Positions 1 to 6,963 of a stretch of 64,000 nucleotides of DNA are shown one piece after another (the first letter of the stretch is position 1; the number at the start of each line of letters is the position of its first letter). Source of the DNA: Paraplanobispora takensis (GTDB taxonomy: Bacteria > Actinomycetota > Actinomycetes > Streptosporangiales > Streptosporangiaceae); assembly GCF_016863195.1 (NCBI RefSeq), contig NZ_BOOK01000049.1:1-64000 (forward strand). Reading direction: 5' to 3'. Both the position numbers and the translations under genes were made by a program. Below the pieces are notes generated by a model. The model saw only the letters and a program-made list of their open reading frames with translations, had not been told where the DNA came from and did not search any database.

Positions 1-22
1 TCCGCACGGCGGAGCCCCGCGG

Positions 23-709
23 TCAGATCCGCGCGGTCGTCACGGTCCGCTCGGCGTGTGCCTTGATGGTCTTGAGCATCTTGCGTTCCATGATGAAGGA
101 ACCGGGGCCGGCGATGAGCGTCCAGAAGAGGGTGCCCACGGTGAGCGGCCAGTTCTGGCGGAAGCGGCACACCAGCCGGGTGCCGCCGTCCCGGGCCGGG
201 TACAGCGCCCAGCAGTAGGTGCCGAGTTCCGCGTCCCCGGACAGGATCCACCGGTTCGGCTCGACGGCGCGGACCTCGGGGCCGTAGCCGGGCAGCATGA
301 GGATCCGGTCGCCCACCTTGAGGTCCTGGAACTCCGGGACGATCCGGTCGGCGCTGGGACGGCCGTCGTTGTCGATCCAGTCATAGCTGTACCATCCCGC
401 GCGGCCGTACCCGATCTGGACCAGCCACGGCCACACCTCGTGCGGCGCCGCGTGGATGGCGATCGCACGGGTGGGCCCCCTGCCGTCCGGGATCACCTTG
501 TCACCGGGCATGGCCCGATCGACTTCGACGTCGGTGGATCCCCAACGGCGTATTCGCGGTTCGATCACCAGCACGTACCCCAGCAGGGCGGCCACCACGA
601 AGGCGAGCGCCGTCCAGAGATCGACGGCCAGCGCCACGGCCGTCACGACGCCGACGGCGACCAGCGCCGCGGCCAGGACCAGCCCCATGACGGTCAGTTT
701 GGTGCGCAC
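23..709 (-). CDS. SRPBCC-family membrane-anchored protein
   Basis: Predicted 228-residue protein. I place the start at the GTG whose upstream GGAGAG sits 5 bases away; the open frame continues further upstream but without a comparable ribosome site. The first ~60 residues hold two hydrophobic segments (GLVLAAALVAVGVVTAVAL and a second ending VLVIEP), followed by a soluble part with the START/SRPBCC-like pattern: ATRAIAIHAAPHEVWPWLVQIG near the strand that opens the fold, WILSG, and a C-terminal long helix (MERKMLKTIKAHAE). Family members bind hydrophobic ligands or act as polyketide cyclase-like proteins; no substrate can be read here. It is the first gene in the window and has no evident operon partner. 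Confident on the fold, not on the function. Confidence 0.72.
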   Translation of the reverse strand: MRTKLTVMGLVLAAALVAVGVVTAVALAVDLWTALAFVVAALLGYVLVIEPRIRRWGSTDVEVDRAMPGDKVIPDGRGPTRAIAIHAAPHEVWPWLVQIGYGRAGWYSYDWIDNDGRPSADRIVPEFQDLKVGDRILMLPGYGPEVRAVEPNRWILSGDAELGTYCWALYPARDGGTRLVCRFRQNWPLTVGTLFWTLIAGPGSFIMERKMLKTIKAHAERTVTTARI

Positions 710-972
710 GTCTCTCCACCTCCACGCGGGCTCCCCGGCGGGACCCTCCACCTCACCCTCCGCGCCGAGCGCCGGGCCGAGTAGGGGCGAAGGCCCCGCC
801 CGCCGGTGCCTTTCGCCTCCGGCGGCCACGCCCCGCCCTCCGCAAATCGGGCCGGCGCTGCCTGGCCTTGAGTCAACTCTTGATCGCGCTGATGAGCTGA
901 TCGATGCTCCCAATGGGAAAGCCGAACGGCTTCGCGTGCTCAGCATCCCCGGCTGAAACCGAAAGAGGTCTC

Positions 973-1443
973 ATGGGCGTACAGAGCTGGTGGGGCAACC
1001 TCTTGCAGGGTGGCCTCTCCGCGGTGATCGGCGGCATCGTGGCCGCGGTGACGGCATGGGCCGTGGTGACGGCGACGAAGAGGCACGATCGACGTATCGC
1101 GCTCGAGTCGGAGGCGCGAGGCTCCGGCATCAGCCTGATGCTCTATCTGGGCGCTGTCAGCGGTCATCTGGACAAGGCGTTGGAGAACGGGACTCCCGTT
1201 CCAGTGATCACGACAACGCCGGACTGGCTCACCAACGTCATAAGGGCCGAGATCGCGATGTTCTCGCTGGGCCGCGAGATCGGTAAGGAATTCTCCGGCG
1301 GCGTGGGCGATCTCCGACGATCTCTGGAGATCATCGAAGGCCGCACCCCCCATCCGGACCTCATCCAATCCGCCGCGTCTACGCTTGATCGCCTCATTCA
1401 ACGCCTGTCCGATCGGCTCATGGAGGGCAGGCATCGGCAATGA
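973..1443 (+). CDS. Small single-pass membrane protein, unknown function
   Basis: A 156-residue protein beginning at ATG after GAAAGAGG. One N-terminal membrane segment (GGLSAVIGGIVAAVTAWAVV, about residues 11-30) is followed by a basic stop-transfer stretch (TKRHDRR) and a mostly helical cytoplasmic domain of ~120 residues. I recognise no family. Codon use is less GC-biased at third positions than in neighbouring genes (for example several GAT, CTT and CGA codons), so it may be a recent arrival. It converges on the GRAS-domain gene, with 125 bases between the two stops in which I see no clear terminator. Confidence 0.6.
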   Translation: MGVQSWWGNLLQGGLSAVIGGIVAAVTAWAVVTATKRHDRRIALESEARGSGISLMLYLGAVSGHLDKALENGTPVPVITTTPDWLTNVIRAEIAMFSLGREIGKEFSGGVGDLRRSLEIIEGRTPHPDLIQSAASTLDRLIQRLSDRLMEGRHRQ

Positions 1444-1568
1444 CCGCCGGCAGCTCTGACCTCAGACCGCCCGGCCGATCGCCTTGGAGCCGTACCGGAA
1501 GGTGAACCTGGCGGTGAACGAGCGTGGTGTGCTGAGCGCCGGGTCCGGCCTCGCCGCGAGTCTCCGCT

Positions 1569-2663
1569 TCAACAGCCGGGGACGGCCGCCATCATCGACA
1601 CGAGGTGGGTCCGCCGGTAGCCGAGTCGCACGTGGTCGGGCCGGACGGAGATGGTGAAGTCCGGAGGGGCCGTCACCGTCCGCTCCACCTCGGGAGTGAT
1701 CTCCGGGACGGTGGTGCGGAAACCGCACCGGCGGAGCCGCCGGAGCCAGGTGGCGGTGGGCTCGTGCCGTTCGTACCGGCTGCGCTCGTCGACGGCGCCG
1801 GTGATGTCGATGATCTCACGGCCGAAGAAGCCTTTCATGGCGTCGTGCTCGGCGCGGGTGAGCGGGGTGGCGTCGATGGCGTCGAAAAGCGCGCTGAACA
1901 TCCGCCATGAGTTGGCGAAACGCTCCGGCAGGCTCACCCGGTGGTGGTCGGAGTCGGGTTCGCACAGTGTGAGAGCGGCCGGCTCCAGGGCGCGCAGGCG
2001 GCGCAGGAAGACCTCGCGCGCGTCCAGCCCCGGGCGGGGGTCGACCATGTGGTGCAGGGCGAACGAGGCCGTCGCCAGCAGCGGGCGGGGTGATCGGCCG
2101 ATCAGTGCCCAGGCGTCCTGGCCCATCTCCTCGGTGGCGGCCGGTACGGCGTGGAAGGTCACGTCGATTCCGTGTCCGGCGCCGGCGCGCTTCAGGTTGA
2201 GTTCGGCGGCGGCCAGGCTGTCCGCGGCGGGATCGACGCCGATGACGACCAGATGGCGCAGGGGCAGACCGCGGGCGGCGGCCCGGGTCAGCAGGGCGCT
2301 CTCCTGGTGGCCCTGGCCGATGCCGATCGACAGCACGGTGGCGGCGGTGTGCCGCCGCAGAGCGTCCAGCAGGTGCTCGTTGGCCAGCATGCCCACACGC
2401 ACGAAGGGCAGGTGCTCGGTGAGGGTGCGGAACAGGTCGATCTGCGGCTGCTCGTACCTCCTCAGATAGGGGTTCGCACTCCGCCGCCCCTCGACGCGGC
2501 TGGACAGGCCCGCCAGATAGTAGGCGGCCAGCATGTCCCGGGAGTCGGCGTCGGGATCGATCCCGGAACGCACCTGCGCGAGCAGCGTTCTCAACTCGTG
2601 TTCCCGGCCCTGTTCCGCGGCGGTCGCCGCCAGGTGAAGCAGGGTGAAAACGGATCCACTCAT
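1569..2663 (-). CDS. Bacterial GRAS-domain protein (SAM methyltransferase fold)
   Basis: 364 residues, starting at ATG preceded by GAGGAG. All blocks of the GRAS domain, best known from plant DELLA/SCARECROW regulators, are present in order: an N-terminal leucine-rich helical cap (LLHLAATAAEQG, residues 8-19, then AAYYLAGLSSRV, 46-57), the PYL...PFVRVGMLANEHLLDAL block (65-102, compare plant PYLKFAHFTANQAILEA), a Rossmann nucleotide loop (VLSIGIGQGHQ, 110-120), LTLCEPDSDHH...FSALFDAID (231-264, compare VTLVEQEANHN...YSALFDSLD) and GREIIDI...ERHEPTATWLRRLRRCGF (281-315, compare GREI...ERHE..GKW..R...AGF), with a short SAW-like end. Bacterial GRAS proteins are known and thought to be small-molecule methyltransferases or ligand binders. 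It is divergent from the cysteine-rich peptide operon, so a role in peptide or natural-product modification is possible but is inference. Confidence 0.85.
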   Translation of the reverse strand: MSGSVFTLLHLAATAAEQGREHELRTLLAQVRSGIDPDADSRDMLAAYYLAGLSSRVEGRRSANPYLRRYEQPQIDLFRTLTEHLPFVRVGMLANEHLLDALRRHTAATVLSIGIGQGHQESALLTRAAARGLPLRHLVVIGVDPAADSLAAAELNLKRAGAGHGIDVTFHAVPAATEEMGQDAWALIGRSPRPLLATASFALHHMVDPRPGLDAREVFLRRLRALEPAALTLCEPDSDHHRVSLPERFANSWRMFSALFDAIDATPLTRAEHDAMKGFFGREIIDITGAVDERSRYERHEPTATWLRRLRRCGFRTTVPEITPEVERTVTAPPDFTISVRPDHVRLGYRRTHLVSMMAAVPGC

Positions 2664-2951
2664 CGCGATCGCTCCTCGGCGGGCCGGGTTCTCCGAATGA
2701 CGGAAAGCCGGAATCCGGCTCTCACGTCCTTCAGGATCTTCAACCGGCGCCGGGCCGGAGCAGAGTAATCACTACTCATTCAGCGTCTTCATCCTGATTC
2801 ATCCCGAGCGGCGGTCGTCTCCGGCGGACCACACGCGCCTGTTCACGGTCCATGCCGCTTGCATGTCGTCTCCATGCGGGCGGTCCCTAGGTTGGCCTGG
2901 GTCGCAGCGTCCGGCTCCCGGCGGGAGCCGTCTAGAGAAAGAAGGCCAACA
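2664..2951. promoter_or_regulatory. Divergent control region with direct repeats
   Basis: This 288-base spacer separates the GRAS gene and the cysteine-rich peptide gene, which are transcribed away from each other. It contains a locally AT-rich patch (about 2765-2805) with two copies of TTCATCC at 2788-2794 and 2798-2804, 10 bases apart, and a related ACTCATTC just upstream. Direct heptamers at about one helical turn are the kind of site SARP regulators bind, and a SARP gene lies at 9615-10502. A ribosome site (GAAGG, 2941-2945) ends the region. Assignment to the SARP is inference. Confidence 0.35.
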
Positions 2952-3251
2952 ATGGTTCGAACCATCCGGTCGTTCGCCGACCGGCTGCTGGAGGGCCTGC
3001 TCCCCGGCACGCAGGCGCAGGCCATGGCGTGCTACGAGTACTGGCGGGAGGACTGGTGCCCCAACTACGCCAAGGGCAGGACCTTGATGCGGGTCTGCGA
3101 CGGCCACGCGGTCGCGGTCCGGAGCGAGCCGTGCAGTTACGGGACGCCGACGTGCAACGGGGGCATGGGGCCCTACGGCCCGAACACCTATGGTCCCGCC
3201 TCCTCGGGTCCGTGCCCGCCGCCCACCTGCCCGCCGTTCATGATGTGCTGA
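2952..3251 (+). CDS. Cysteine-rich 99-residue peptide, candidate secreted or RiPP precursor
   Basis: Begins at ATG, 6 bases after GAAGG. Residues 1-24 form a charged, amphipathic helix-like leader (VRTIRSFADRLLEGLLPG) ending in TQAQA, which reads as an A-x-A signal-peptidase site. It is not a classical hydrophobic Sec signal. The remaining ~75 residues carry eight cysteines (27, 36, 49, 61, 68, 88, 93, 99), an even number suited to four disulfides, and a Gly/Pro/Tyr-rich tail (GPYGPNTYGPASSGPCPPP) ending in MMC. Directly downstream lie a MauE-like protein, a CxxC thioredoxin, an ABC exporter and an S26 signal peptidase, so the natural reading is a precursor that is oxidised, exported and cleaved by its own machinery. 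I recognise no family for the mature part. Its function (bacteriocin, signal or enzyme subunit) is unknown. Confidence 0.7.
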   Translation: MVRTIRSFADRLLEGLLPGTQAQAMACYEYWREDWCPNYAKGRTLMRVCDGHAVAVRSEPCSYGTPTCNGGMGPYGPNTYGPASSGPCPPPTCPPFMMC

Positions 3252-3296
3252 GCCGGGTCAGCGGCCCGGCCGGATAACCGCCCGCAGGAGGACAAC

Positions 3297-3331
3297 GGGG
3301 CGCCGCGGCGAGGGAAGAGCCGCGGCGCCCC
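3297..3331 (+). terminator. Hairpin between peptide gene and MauE gene (attenuator-like)
   Basis: A perfect 13-base-pair stem (GGGGCGCCGCGGC, 3297-3309, with its complement at 3319-3331) encloses a 9-base purine loop. There is no U tract after it. Its place 46 bases after the peptide stop and 20 before the next start suggests partial termination or protection of a short, abundant precursor transcript, as is common between RiPP precursor genes and their processing genes. Confidence 0.6.
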
Positions 3332-3350
3332 TCCCGGAGTAGGGGGTGTC

Positions 3351-3881
3351 ATGGAGTACGTTCTGATCGGCTGCCGGCTTCTGATCGGTGTGGTCTTCGC
3401 GGTCTCGGCGGCGGGCAAGATACGCAGCCGCGAGGCCTACGCCTCCTTCCGCGCCGCCGCCGGCGAGCTGGCGCCGCGGGTGCCGGTGGTGCCGGCGGCC
3501 CTCGTACCGCCCGCGGTCGTCGCCGGTGAGCTGGCCGCGGCCGTACTGCTCGCGGTTCCGGGCACGGCCGGCGCCGGGTTCGCGATCGCGGTGGCGCTGC
3601 TGGGCGTGTTCACGGCCGCGATCGCGATGGCCGTGCGCTCCCGCCGCCGGGTGGCCTGCAACTGCTTCGGCACCTCCGCCGCGCCGGTGGGACCGGCCCA
3701 GCTCATCCGCAACGGGGTGCTCCTGGCCGCCGGGCTGATCGGGACGGTGCTCACCGTCGCCGTCCCGCTCCCCGCAGCGGAAGGGGCCGGCGCCGTGACG
3801 GCGGCGCTCGTCGGCCTGGCGGGAGCCGCTCTGGTCCTGCTCACCGAAGACATCGCCGGGCTGTTCCGGCCGCTCGTCTGA
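3351..3881 (+). CDS. MauE/DoxX-like redox-associated membrane protein
   Basis: 176 residues, ATG start after AGGGGG. Four hydrophobic helices are visible (about 3-21, 48-69, 76-96, 118-140, with a possible further one near 150-165). The MauE hallmark C-x-C-F-G occurs as CNCFG at residues 103-107 in the loop after helix 3, next to a basic patch (RSRRR). In methylamine-utilisation loci MauE works with the thioredoxin-like MauD to form the many disulfides of the small subunit of methylamine dehydrogenase. No dehydrogenase subunit is present here, and the gene instead follows an eight-cysteine peptide, so I infer disulfide formation in that peptide at the membrane. It lies in an operon with the thioredoxin gene 52 bases downstream. 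Confidence 0.85.
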   Translation: MEYVLIGCRLLIGVVFAVSAAGKIRSREAYASFRAAAGELAPRVPVVPAALVPPAVVAGELAAAVLLAVPGTAGAGFAIAVALLGVFTAAIAMAVRSRRRVACNCFGTSAAPVGPAQLIRNGVLLAAGLIGTVLTVAVPLPAAEGAGAVTAALVGLAGAALVLLTEDIAGLFRPLV

Positions 3882-3933
3882 TCACCGTCGCGCGTGCCGC
3901 TGACGGTGCAACCATGGAAATCCAGGAGTTGTC

Positions 3934-4512
3934 GTGTCGAATATCGTGGTGGCGCTCATCGGTGTGCTCGGCGTGCTGGGCGCACTGAACCTCCTGTTCA
4001 CCGTGGCGGTGGCCAGGCGGCTACGCGCCCAGGGTGAGCTGCTGGCCCGGCTGCCCGCCGCGGCGCCGGACGGTCACCCCCCGCCGGGCGGGTTCCCGCC
4101 GGTGATGCGCCGGGCCGGAGAACGGCTGGGGGCCTTCAGCTCCACCACCGTGGACGGCGCACCGATCGACGAGGGCTTCCTCGCCGGGACCGCCACGCTG
4201 GTGGCCGCTTTCTCCATAGGCTGCAGAGCCTGTGAAGAGCGACTGCCGGAGTTCGTCCGGTTCGCCGGGGACTTCCCCGGAGGACGGCAGCGGGTGCTGG
4301 CCCTCGTGGTCGGCACCGACGGTGTCGCCGACAAGCTCGCGCTGCTGGATCCGGTGGCCACCACGGTGGTGGAGGGCGCCCACGGCGGGCCGGTCTGCGC
4401 GTCGCTGGGCGTCACGGCGTATCCGGCACTGGGGATCATCGAGCCCGGCGGCGTGGTACGCGCCTCGGGTTCCCTCCTCCAGGACGTGGCAGTGGCCCTG
4501 GAGAAGGTCTGA
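3934..4512 (+). CDS. Membrane-anchored TlpA/MauD-like thioredoxin
   Basis: 192 residues, starting at GTG 5 bases after AGGAG. An N-terminal membrane anchor (about residues 3-26, VVALIGVLGVLGALNLLFTV) and a proline-rich spacer precede a thioredoxin-fold domain with the active site C97-R-A-C100 in FSIGCRACEERLPEF and a conserved cis-proline region (GVTAYPALGIIEPGG). The domain would face outside the membrane. MauD proteins have the same design and act with MauE. In this operon it should supply or shuffle disulfides in the cysteine-rich peptide. The stop lies 3 bases from the exporter start, so the two are translationally linked. Confidence 0.87.
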   Translation: MSNIVVALIGVLGVLGALNLLFTVAVARRLRAQGELLARLPAAAPDGHPPPGGFPPVMRRAGERLGAFSSTTVDGAPIDEGFLAGTATLVAAFSIGCRACEERLPEFVRFAGDFPGGRQRVLALVVGTDGVADKLALLDPVATTVVEGAHGGPVCASLGVTAYPALGIIEPGGVVRASGSLLQDVAVALEKV

Positions 4513-4515
4513 GCG

Positions 4516-6339
4516 ATGCGGAAGGTCATCATCGCCCTGCGGCTGAGCCGGCAGGCCAGCCCGCTGTTCACCGCGGTGTTCGTCACGCTCACGTTGCTGA
4601 CCGCGCCGATGCCGGTCGTGACGGCCTGGCTGACCAAGGTGGTGCTGGACGACATCACCGCCGGAGCGGGACCGGGAGAGGTGCTCGGGAAGGGCGTCGC
4701 GCTCGCCGCCGCAGGCGTGGTCACCGGGCTGATACCGCACATCAGCCAGTACGCCTCCCGCGAGACCGAACGCCGCGTCGGGCTCCTGGCCCAGGAGCGC
4801 CTGTTCCTCGCGACCGAGCGGTTCGTGGGCATGGCCCGTTTCGAGGACCCCGTCTTCCTCAACCGGATGCAGATGGCCCTGCGGCACGGCGGCACCACCC
4901 CGGGGGTGGTGGTCTCGGCCGCTCTGTCGATCGTCGGCTCCGTCGTCGGCGGGCTGGGCTTCCTGGGGGCCCTGACGGTGATCTCGCCCTGGATGCCGGT
5001 TGTGATCACGGCGTCGGTCCTGCCTGTGCTGGCCGTCGAGCTGTGGCTGGCCCGCGGCCGTGCCGGCCTGTCGTGGCGGCTGAGTCCCGTCGAACGCCGG
5101 GAGATGTTCTTCCGCGACCTGCTGACCAGCACCCAGGCCGCCAAGGAGATCCGCCTGTTCGGCATCGGCGCCCACCTGCGCGAGCGGATGACGGAGCAGC
5201 GGCGCCTGTCCAACAAGGAGAACCGCCGCCTTGACCACCGCCAGGTCGGCGCCCAGTCCCTGATCGGCGTGGGCGGCACCGCGGTGGCGGGCGGGGCGCT
5301 GCTGTGGGCGGTGCTGGCCGCCGCGGGCGGCCGGATCGGCATCGGCGACGTCTCACTGATGGTGGCCTCGGTGGCCGGGGTGCAGAACGCGGGCGTGTCG
5401 CTGGTTCACACCATCGCCCAGTGCCACCAGCAACTGCTGCTGTTCGAGCACTACCTGCAGGTGGTCACCGCCGGGCCCGACCTGCCCGTCGCCCGCTCTC
5501 CCAGAGCGATCGCGCCGCTGGCGGGCGGGATCGTCTTCCGGGACGTGTGGTTCCGTTACTCCCCCGACCATCCCTGGGCGCTGCGCGGCCTGGACCTGAC
5601 CATCCCGCACGGCCGGACGGTGGGCCTGGTCGGCCGCAACGGCGCCGGCAAGAGCACCCTGATCAAGCTGCTGTGCCGGATGTACGATCCGGAGCGCGGC
5701 GCGATCCTGTGGGACGGCGTCGATCTGCGCGAGCTGGACCCGGCCGCTCTGCGCGCTCGCATCGGCGTGGTCTTCCAGGACTACATGGAGTACGACCTCA
5801 GCGCCGCCGAGAACATCGGTCTGGGAGCTCTGGAGCACCTCCATGATCGCGAGCGCGTCACCGTCGCGGCCGCCGGCGCCGGAGCCCACGGATTCGTCGG
5901 CCGTCTGCCCCGCTCCTACGACACTTTGCTGTCCCGGCTGTTCTTCCAGGGGGACGACGCCGTCGAGGGCGGCGCCGACGCCGTCGGCGTGACCCTGTCG
6001 GGAGGCCAGTGGCAGCGCCTGGCCCTGGCCCGCGCGCACCTGCGGGCCGAGCGCGACCTGATGATCCTGGACGAGCCCAGCTCCGGCCTGGACGCCGAGG
6101 CCGAGCACGAGATCCACCGGGGGCTGCGGCGACGCCGCGCGGGCCGTACCAACGTGCTGATCTCCCACCGGCTCAACACCGTGCGCGAGGCCGACCTGCT
6201 GGTCGTGCTCGACGAGGGCACCGCCGTCGAGCAGGGCACCCACGAGGAGCTGACGGCCCGCGGCGGCCTGTACGCCGACCTGTTCTCCATGCAGGCCGAA
6301 GGCTATGCGGAGGCCGTCGCCGAGCAGGTCCGCCGATGA
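4516..6339 (+). CDS. ABC exporter, fused membrane and ATPase domains
   Basis: 607 residues, one complete half-transporter that would work as a homodimer. The first ~330 residues hold the six-helix exporter domain. The ATPase domain follows with Walker A VGRNGAGKST (about 372-381), Q-loop VVFQDYMEYDLSA, signature LSGGQWQRLALARA (about 494), Walker B LMILDEPSSGLD (about 514) and H-loop LISHRL (about 549). There is no N-terminal C39 peptidase domain, so leader removal must come from another enzyme. The S26 signal peptidase encoded immediately downstream, overlapping by ATGA, fits that need. The probable cargo is the cysteine-rich peptide. Family membership is certain; the substrate is inferred. 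Confidence 0.92.
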   Translation: MRKVIIALRLSRQASPLFTAVFVTLTLLTAPMPVVTAWLTKVVLDDITAGAGPGEVLGKGVALAAAGVVTGLIPHISQYASRETERRVGLLAQERLFLATERFVGMARFEDPVFLNRMQMALRHGGTTPGVVVSAALSIVGSVVGGLGFLGALTVISPWMPVVITASVLPVLAVELWLARGRAGLSWRLSPVERREMFFRDLLTSTQAAKEIRLFGIGAHLRERMTEQRRLSNKENRRLDHRQVGAQSLIGVGGTAVAGGALLWAVLAAAGGRIGIGDVSLMVASVAGVQNAGVSLVHTIAQCHQQLLLFEHYLQVVTAGPDLPVARSPRAIAPLAGGIVFRDVWFRYSPDHPWALRGLDLTIPHGRTVGLVGRNGAGKSTLIKLLCRMYDPERGAILWDGVDLRELDPAALRARIGVVFQDYMEYDLSAAENIGLGALEHLHDRERVTVAAAGAGAHGFVGRLPRSYDTLLSRLFFQGDDAVEGGADAVGVTLSGGQWQRLALARAHLRAERDLMILDEPSSGLDAEAEHEIHRGLRRRRAGRTNVLISHRLNTVREADLLVVLDEGTAVEQGTHEELTARGGLYADLFSMQAEGYAEAVAEQVRR

Positions 6340-6818
6340 CCGGCCTCCTGGCCCTCGTGCCGCTCGTGGCCGGCGCCGCAACCGTGCTCTGGGCGCGCGG
6401 GAATTTCCTGGTGGCGCACGTCCGGGGCGCGAGCATGTCACCCGCCCACCGGCCGGGTGACAAGGTGCTGGTACGGCGGCTGCCGCCCGGCCGGATACGC
6501 CCGGGAGACGTCGTCGTGGCCGACGTCGTGGTCACGGGTCTGTGGCCCGGCGCGCCCGGCTCCGTTCCCGGGCGGACCGGCGCACTCGGTTCCGTCCGCG
6601 AGCGGGTCGTCAAAAGGGTCGCCGCCGTCCCCGGAGATCCCGTCCCCGCCGCGGTGCCCCGCCGGGCGGATGAGACTTCGATCCCCGATGGGTGTTTCAT
6701 CCTTTTAGGGGATAATTCCCGATTTAGCATAGATTCCCGCCATTTCGGTTATGTTCCTGCAGCCGCCATGATCGGCAAAGTCGTCCGTCCTCTCGCATCG
6801 GCCTCCCGTCCGATATGA
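6336..6818 (+). CDS. S26-family signal peptidase, peptide-operon dedicated
   Basis: 160 residues, starting in an ATGA overlap with the exporter stop. One N-terminal membrane helix (about 4-20) leads into the catalytic serine box GASMSP (Ser33), the general-base box VVKRVAAVPGD (Lys93) and the closing box GDNSRFSIDSRHFG (125-138), all intact. It is shorter than housekeeping SipX-type enzymes and sits in an export operon, so it is likely specialised for cutting after A-x-A (TQAQA) in the peptide precursor. Odd point: the last ~110 bases use unusually AT-rich codons (ATA, TTT, TTA, AAT, GAT), running into an AT-rich intergenic region, which suggests that this end has a different origin from the rest of the gene. 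Confidence 0.9.
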   Translation: MTGLLALVPLVAGAATVLWARGNFLVAHVRGASMSPAHRPGDKVLVRRLPPGRIRPGDVVVADVVVTGLWPGAPGSVPGRTGALGSVRERVVKRVAAVPGDPVPAAVPRRADETSIPDGCFILLGDNSRFSIDSRHFGYVPAAAMIGKVVRPLASASRPI

Positions 6819-6963
6819 CATTTGTCTTTTTCGTGTGATGTTTTCGTAGTAAATCGGTCGACTTTCGAATCCTCTTTGACATAACCTCTCACCCTGGTTC
6901 CTGAGCACGAATCGCCATGCTGCGGCGTCGGCATGGCGGTATGTCGGCGTCGGCGAAGGTCGG
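6819..6963 (+). promoter_or_regulatory. AT-rich promoter region and hairpin before LuxR regulator
   Basis: Much lower GC than its surroundings. It contains two TTTTCGT copies 13 bases apart (6828-6846 area), a possible -35/-10 pair TTGTCT (6822-6827) and TAGTAA (6847-6852) at a long 19-base spacing, an isolated TTGACA (6876-6881), and a perfect hairpin CGCCATGC / GCATGGCG (6913-6920 and 6931-6938) with a 10-base loop just before the regulator gene. Which element is the real promoter cannot be decided by eye. Confidence 0.4.

Noticed and set aside
2952-3251. Cysteine-rich peptide as a methylamine dehydrogenase small subunit
   Set aside because: Although MauE and MauD-like genes adjoin, there is no twin-arginine leader, no tryptophan pair in the quinone context and no heavy-chain gene. 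The similarity is limited to having many cysteines.
6876-6881. TTGACA as the -35 of a strong promoter for the LuxR gene
   Set aside because: No acceptable -10 hexamer at 16-18 bases downstream.
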